A stretch of 5,287 nt of DNA from an uncultured Collinsella sp. Its GTDB lineage: Bacteria; Actinomycetota; Coriobacteriia; Coriobacteriales; Coriobacteriaceae. The stretch is taken from the NCBI GenBank assembly GCA_937989795.1, contig CALKBB010000036.1:1-5287 (forward strand), written 5' to 3'. The notes under the pieces were generated by a model, which had not been told where the DNA came from, searched no databases, and worked only from the letters and a program-made list of their open reading frames with translations. Below are positions 1 to 2,650 of the stretch, piece by piece. How positions within the stretch are numbered: the first letter of the stretch is position 1; each line of letters begins with the position of its first letter. The position numbers were made by a program, and so were the translations under genes.

Positions 1-252
1 GGCGGGCTGAGATGCAGCCTGGCCGTGATCGTTGAGAAAGCCCGGCAGCTTGCCGTTGCGGGCAGCGTCCATAAAGTCCGAAGCCAGCGACTCCTCCAAG
101 ATCTCGGAGCAGGCGGCGACGCACTCGTCGCAGATAAAGATGTTGGTCGGACCCTTTACAAGGCGGCGAACCTGCCCCTGCTCTTTTCCGCAGAAGGAGC
201 AGCGGATGGGGTTGCCGTTCTCGTCAAAGTTGTCCTGCATGTTACCGGCCAT
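1..252 (-). CDS. clpX: ATP-dependent Clp protease ATP-binding subunit ClpX (N-terminal part, runs off left edge)
   Basis: ClpX is the AAA+ unfoldase that recognises substrates, unfolds them with ATP and threads them into the ClpP chamber in the cytoplasm. Only the first 84 residues are in the window. They contain the N-terminal zinc-binding domain that dimerises and docks adaptors and substrates: C18-x2-C21 (CSFCGK) and C41-x2-C44 (CDEC), with the family pattern VRRLVKGP...IFICDECV between and around them. The AAA+ module lies beyond the edge, so its integrity cannot be judged. The start is the ATG at 252-250, preceded by a good Shine-Dalgarno GAAGGA (266-261, spacer 8) inside the end of clpP. 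A second ATG at codon 5 is a poorer choice. The gene begins one base after the clpP stop codon, so co-transcription and translational coupling with clpP are likely. The identification is near certain. Confidence 0.97.
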   Translation of the reverse strand, partial: MAGNMQDNFDENGNPIRCSFCGKEQGQVRRLVKGPTNIFICDECVAACSEILEESLASDFMDAARNGKLPGFLNDHGQAASQPA

Positions 253-253
253 C

Positions 254-874
254 CTAGGCGTCCTTCGCGGCAAGGTCGCGCGAGGTGACGATACGGTCGA
301 TCAGGCCGTAGTCGAGGGCCTCGGCAGCGGTCAGGTAGTTGTCGCGCTCGGTGTCGGCCTGGACCTTCTCGATGGGCTGGCCAGAGGCGTCGGACAGGAT
401 CTGGTTGAGCTCGCGGCGGGTCTTCTTGATCTCCTCGGCCACGATCTCGATCTCGGTCTGCTGGCCCTGGGCACCGCCGCTGGGCTGGTGAATCATAACC
501 TTGGAGTGAGGCAGGCAGAAGCGCTTGCCCTTGGCTCCGGCCGAAAGCAGCACAGCGGCCATAGACGCGGCCATACCGACGCAGATGGTGGAGACCTGCG
601 GCTTAATGAAGTTCATGGTGTCCAGAATTGCCAGGCCGGAGTAGACCTCGCCACCGGGCGAATTGATATAGAGCGAGATATCCTTCTCGGCATCCTGGCT
701 CTCAAGATGCAGCAGCTGGGCAACGACCAGGTTGGCGCTGACGGAGTTGATCTCCTCGCCCAAGAAGATGATGCGGTCGTTGAGCAGGCGCGAATAGATA
801 TCGTAGCTGCGCTCGCCGCGCGGCGTCTGCTCGATAACGTATGGCACGAGGGCGGAATCGAACTTGGCGATCAT
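254..874 (-). CDS. clpP: ATP-dependent Clp protease proteolytic subunit ClpP
   Basis: ClpP is the serine peptidase that forms a double-heptamer barrel and degrades proteins fed by ClpX (or ClpC/ClpA). The product is 206 residues, normal for the family. The catalytic triad is visible: S104 in GMAASMA, H129 in MIHQP and D178 in ERDN. The substrate-binding stretch INSPGGEVYSG (70-80) is intact. All three triad residues are offset by seven from the mature E. coli enzyme, which begins ALVPMVIEQ; the matching ALVPYVIEQ begins here at residue 8. This implies a short propeptide, MIAKFDS. I chose the ATG at 874-872 because GGAG (884-881) lies six bases upstream. In-frame ATGs at 880 and 886 and a TTG at 904 would add 2, 4 or 10 residues and have poorer ribosome binding sites. 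clpX follows one base after the stop; tig lies upstream across a 163-base gap. Only one clpP is visible here, although many actinobacteria have two. Confidence 0.97.
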   Translation of the reverse strand: MIAKFDSALVPYVIEQTPRGERSYDIYSRLLNDRIIFLGEEINSVSANLVVAQLLHLESQDAEKDISLYINSPGGEVYSGLAILDTMNFIKPQVSTICVGMAASMAAVLLSAGAKGKRFCLPHSKVMIHQPSGGAQGQQTEIEIVAEEIKKTRRELNQILSDASGQPIEKVQADTERDNYLTAAEALDYGLIDRIVTSRDLAAKDA

Positions 875-880
875 ACGCAT

Positions 881-884
881 CTCC
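881..884 (-). promoter_or_regulatory. Shine-Dalgarno favouring the clpP start at 874
   Basis: On the minus strand GGAG lies six bases before the ATG at 874-872. For the ATG at 880 this GGAG abuts the start codon, and for the ATG at 886 it lies inside the gene. A weaker AGAGAG farther upstream could serve the 880 start, so the choice is likely rather than certain. Confidence 0.45.
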
Positions 885-920
885 ATTTCTCTCTTGCGGA
901 CCAAATTGGTTCTAGATAAA

Positions 921-961
921 CGTACGGTGCCCGCATGCTATGCATTGGCTGGCACCGTACG
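921..961 (-). terminator. 11-bp perfect inverted repeat between tig and clpP; probable tig terminator or clpP leader hairpin
   Basis: The arms 921-931 (cgtacggtgcc) and 951-961 (ggcaccgtacg) are perfectly complementary and enclose a 19-base loop, which itself holds a small GCAT/ATGC pairing. On the minus strand the 3' arm is followed by TTTATCT, a modest U-rich tail, as expected for a rho-independent terminator after tig (stop codon 77 bases before the stem). On the plus strand no T tract follows, so it would act only leftward. The U tail is imperfect and clpP starts just 46 bases further on, so a clpP 5'-leader structure or a protein-binding site remains possible. Confidence 0.5.
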
Positions 962-966
962 AAGCT

Positions 967-980
967 ACCGGATAACCGGT
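967..980. repeat. Short inverted repeat ACCGG-ATAA-CCGGT upstream of clpP
   Basis: Five-base arms (967-971 and 976-980) flank a four-base ATAA spacer, giving a 14-base operator-like dyad. It directly abuts an AT-rich patch (GTATAACTTTA, 981-991) that could hold a -10 element for leftward clpP transcription. The sequence supports the symmetry; regulatory function is inference. Confidence 0.3.
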
Positions 981-1037
981 GTATAACTTTACCCCATCAC
1001 GGGCGCACGCATGCGCTCGCGGGCAAGGTGGCGAGAA

Positions 1038-2336
1038 TTACTCGGCGTCCTTGGCGGTCTCGTCGACCTCGGTCACCTTGGCGTTCTCGACCAGGTGATC
1101 GACGGCCTTGGAGCGACGGATGGACTCGCGGACGGCAGGCATGCGGCCATCGGCGATGAACTCGGCCTTGGAAGCCTCGACGTCCTTGACGCCGGCCTTC
1201 TCGAACTCGGCGTTGATGTCGTCCTCGGTGACCTCGATCTTGAGCTCACGGGCGAGAGCGTCGAGCGCCAGGGACTCACGGGCAACGTCGTTGGCCTGCT
1301 TGTGCAGGTCGCCGATGAACTGCTCCATGGTCAGACCGGAAGCGGGCAGCCAGGTGTCCAGGGTCATGCCGCGGGCAGCGAGGTTGGACAGGAAGTTCTG
1401 GCCAAGCTCCTCAAAGACGGACTGCTCGTAGTCGGCGTCCATCTCGTCGAGCTGCAGACGCTCAGCGAGAGCGGAGACGCAACGGTTCTCCTTCTCGGCC
1501 GGCAGGCGGGAAGCCTTGTCCTGCTCGATCTCGATCTTGATGGCGTCGCGCATAGCGTCGATGCTGTCGAAGCCAAAGTCGGACTTGACGAGCTCGTCGG
1601 TGAGCTCGGGGGTGTTGCGGACCTTGATGCCCTTGACGGTGACCTCGACGGTGTGGGTCTCGGCCTCCTCGCCCTCCTCGACCTCGTCGGTCCAGGTGAC
1701 GGTCTTGACGTCGTCAACGTTGGCACCGATCAGGGCCTCGTTGAACTCCTTGGGGTTGCTGTCGCTACCGGCGATGAGCATGCGGCCCTCGGCAGCGAAG
1801 TTGTCGGCGTTCTCGACGGCCTTGAGGTCGACAGTGACGCAGTCCTCGGCCTCGACGGCGCGACCCTCGACGTCCTCGAAGGTGGCACGGTAGTTGAGGA
1901 GCATCTCGACCTGGTTGTTGATCTCGGACTCGGTGACCTCCGCGGGAGGCATCTCGATCTCGACGGCGTCGAAGGAGGAGAGCTCAGCGGCAGGACGCAG
2001 GGAGAACTCGACGGTGTAGGTGTAGTCCTCGTGATCCTTGGCGAGGTCGAGCTCCTTGTAGTCACCGTTCTTGGTGGGGACGATGTCCAGCTCGTTGAGG
2101 ACGGCGGGCTCGTTGGCGGCGATCAGGTCGTTGGTGGCCTGAGCGAGGGTAGCCTCGGCGCCAAGAGCAGAGTCGATGACCGGACGGGGGGCCTTACCGG
2201 CGCGGAAGCCCGGGAAGCGGTACTTCTTGGCGGTCTCCTTGTAGGCCTTCTTGATCGCGGCGTCGACGTCGGCGGCCGGGATGGTGACCGTAGCGGTGAG
2301 CTTGGCGTCCTTGACGTCAGAAGCGGTGATGTTCAA
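1038..2336 (-). CDS. tig: Trigger factor (ribosome-associated chaperone, nominal peptidyl-prolyl isomerase)
   Basis: Trigger factor binds ribosomal protein uL23 at the tunnel exit and shields emerging nascent chains. The product is 432 residues, the same length as E. coli Tig. The N-terminal ribosome-binding domain (about 1-115) carries the docking loop GFRAGKAP at 43-50. The FKBP-like isomerase domain spans about 150-240 but looks degenerate (see findings). The helical arms, about 115-150 and 245-432, form the substrate cradle. The C-terminal tail is acidic (ETAKDAE). I chose the TTG at 2336-2334: AGGAGG (2348-2343) lies six bases upstream, and this start puts the GFRxGK loop at exactly the E. 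coli numbering. The in-frame ATG at 2351 lies before that Shine-Dalgarno and has no good site of its own; the GTG at 2339 is only three bases from it. The gene lacks TTA, CTA and TCA codons, fitting high expression. It sits 90 bases after tRNA-Leu and could be co-transcribed with it. Confidence 0.97.
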   Translation of the reverse strand: MNITASDVKDAKLTATVTIPAADVDAAIKKAYKETAKKYRFPGFRAGKAPRPVIDSALGAEATLAQATNDLIAANEPAVLNELDIVPTKNGDYKELDLAKDHEDYTYTVEFSLRPAAELSSFDAVEIEMPPAEVTESEINNQVEMLLNYRATFEDVEGRAVEAEDCVTVDLKAVENADNFAAEGRMLIAGSDSNPKEFNEALIGANVDDVKTVTWTDEVEEGEEAETHTVEVTVKGIKVRNTPELTDELVKSDFGFDSIDAMRDAIKIEIEQDKASRLPAEKENRCVSALAERLQLDEMDADYEQSVFEELGQNFLSNLAARGMTLDTWLPASGLTMEQFIGDLHKQANDVARESLALDALARELKIEVTEDDINAEFEKAGVKDVEASKAEFIADGRMPAVRESIRRSKAVDHLVENAKVTEVDETAKDAE

Positions 2337-2342
2337 CACGTT

Positions 2343-2348
2343 CCTCCT
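2343..2348 (-). promoter_or_regulatory. Shine-Dalgarno AGGAGG that decides the tig start
   Basis: This perfect AGGAGG overlaps codons 2-3 of the apparent ATG start at 2351. It is spaced six bases from the TTG at 2336-2334 and three bases from the GTG at 2339-2337. The spacing favours TTG initiation, trimming five residues from an ATG-based gene model. Confidence 0.75.
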
Positions 2349-2411
2349 CATACTGCCCAGCTTATCTGAGGTGCTGGTACCTTTATGCAACAAGCGTCGC
2401 GAGGGCATAAG

Positions 2412-2429
2412 CCAACGCGGGTGCGTTGG
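2412..2429 (-). other. Hairpin overlapping the tRNA-Leu 3' CCA end
   Basis: A perfect 7-bp stem (CCAACGC, loop ACCC, GCGTTGG on the minus strand) begins with the encoded CCA of the tRNA. The bases after the 3' arm (CTTATGCC) contain no real U tract, so it is a poor intrinsic terminator. It may be a processing structure or a weak attenuator between the tRNA gene and tig, or coincidental. Confidence 0.4.
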
Positions 2430-2510
2430 TGCGGGCGAAAGGACTCGAACCTTCACGGGAATCCCACCAGAACCTAAATCTGGCGCGTCTACCAATTCCG
2501 CCACGCCCGC
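2427..2510 (-). tRNA. tRNA-Leu, anticodon UAG
   Basis: An 84-base class II tRNA with the 3' CCA encoded (2429-2427). The acceptor stem pairs GCGGGCG (2510-2504) with CGCCCGC (2437-2431), with discriminator A at 2430 as expected for leucine. The anticodon stem CCAGA/TCTGG closes the loop TTTAGGT, giving anticodon UAG (2476-2474), which reads CUA and, depending on wobble modification, other CUN codons. A long variable arm (GGGA-TT-CCC type) and a T arm with the loop TTCGAGT are present. It lies between a terminator for the upstream oxidoreductase and tig. Read as protein in one frame it gives the familiar false peptide AGVAELVDAPDLGSGG, which is not a gene. Confidence 0.98.
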
Positions 2511-2529
2511 ATGAGCGCACAGACTAGGA

Positions 2530-2538
2530 ATGATAGCA
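2530..2538 (-). promoter_or_regulatory. Candidate extended -10 promoter for tRNA-Leu
   Basis: The minus strand reads TGCTATCAT, an extended -10 (TGn followed by TATCAT, five of six matches to TATAAT). It lies 19 bases before the mature tRNA 5' end, which would allow a leader of about 12 bases. No convincing -35 hexamer is present at 16-18 bases spacing. This is a pattern match only, but the location between a terminator and a tRNA gene is right. Confidence 0.4.
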
Positions 2539-2596
2539 GATACGAACGGTAAGCGCACGCACACCTTTTACAGGCTCACGACCTCACCACGAGTGC

Positions 2597-2626
2597 AAAA
2601 GGCGGGGCGAGTTGCCCCGCCCCGCC
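2597..2626 (-). terminator. Rho-independent terminator after the molybdenum hydroxylase gene
   Basis: On the minus strand a 9-bp perfect GC-rich stem, GGCGGGGCG (2626-2618) with CGCCCCGCC (2609-2601), encloses an eight-base loop and is followed by TTTT (2600-2597). It starts 25 bases after the stop codon of the oxidoreductase gene. The repeated GGGGC in the 5' arm allows a second pairing register, but both give a strong stem. Confidence 0.8.
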
Positions 2627-2650
2627 AATTACGACTTGTTCGCTGACCCG

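Noticed and set aside
32..919. Plus-strand open frame opposite clpP and clpX
   Set aside because: Mirror of the strongly conserved clpP frame; no ribosome binding site and no recognisable domain.
1011..2369. Long plus-strand open frame opposite tig (about 450 codons)
   Set aside because: Its codons are aligned with the tig codons on the other strand, so it is open only because tig has no TTA, CTA or TCA codons. The product is a low-complexity string of V, L, G, D and E with no recognisable domain.
2334..2377. Possible tig promoter (TTGCAT and GATAAG with 18 bases between)
   Set aside because: Only three of six matches at -35 and four of six at -10, and the implied transcript start would fall almost on the Shine-Dalgarno. 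Too weak to annotate; co-transcription with the tRNA is as likely.
2427..2510. tRNA-Leu as an integration site for a mobile element
   Set aside because: tRNA genes are common attachment sites, but there is no integrase, no direct repeat of the tRNA 3' end and no change in composition on either side.
2337..2564. N-terminal extension of tig through the tRNA gene
   Set aside because: The extra 76 codons translate the tRNA-Leu gene into the well-known false peptide AGVAELVDAPDLGSGG. Trigger factor starts at 2336 by Shine-Dalgarno position and by alignment to E. coli numbering.
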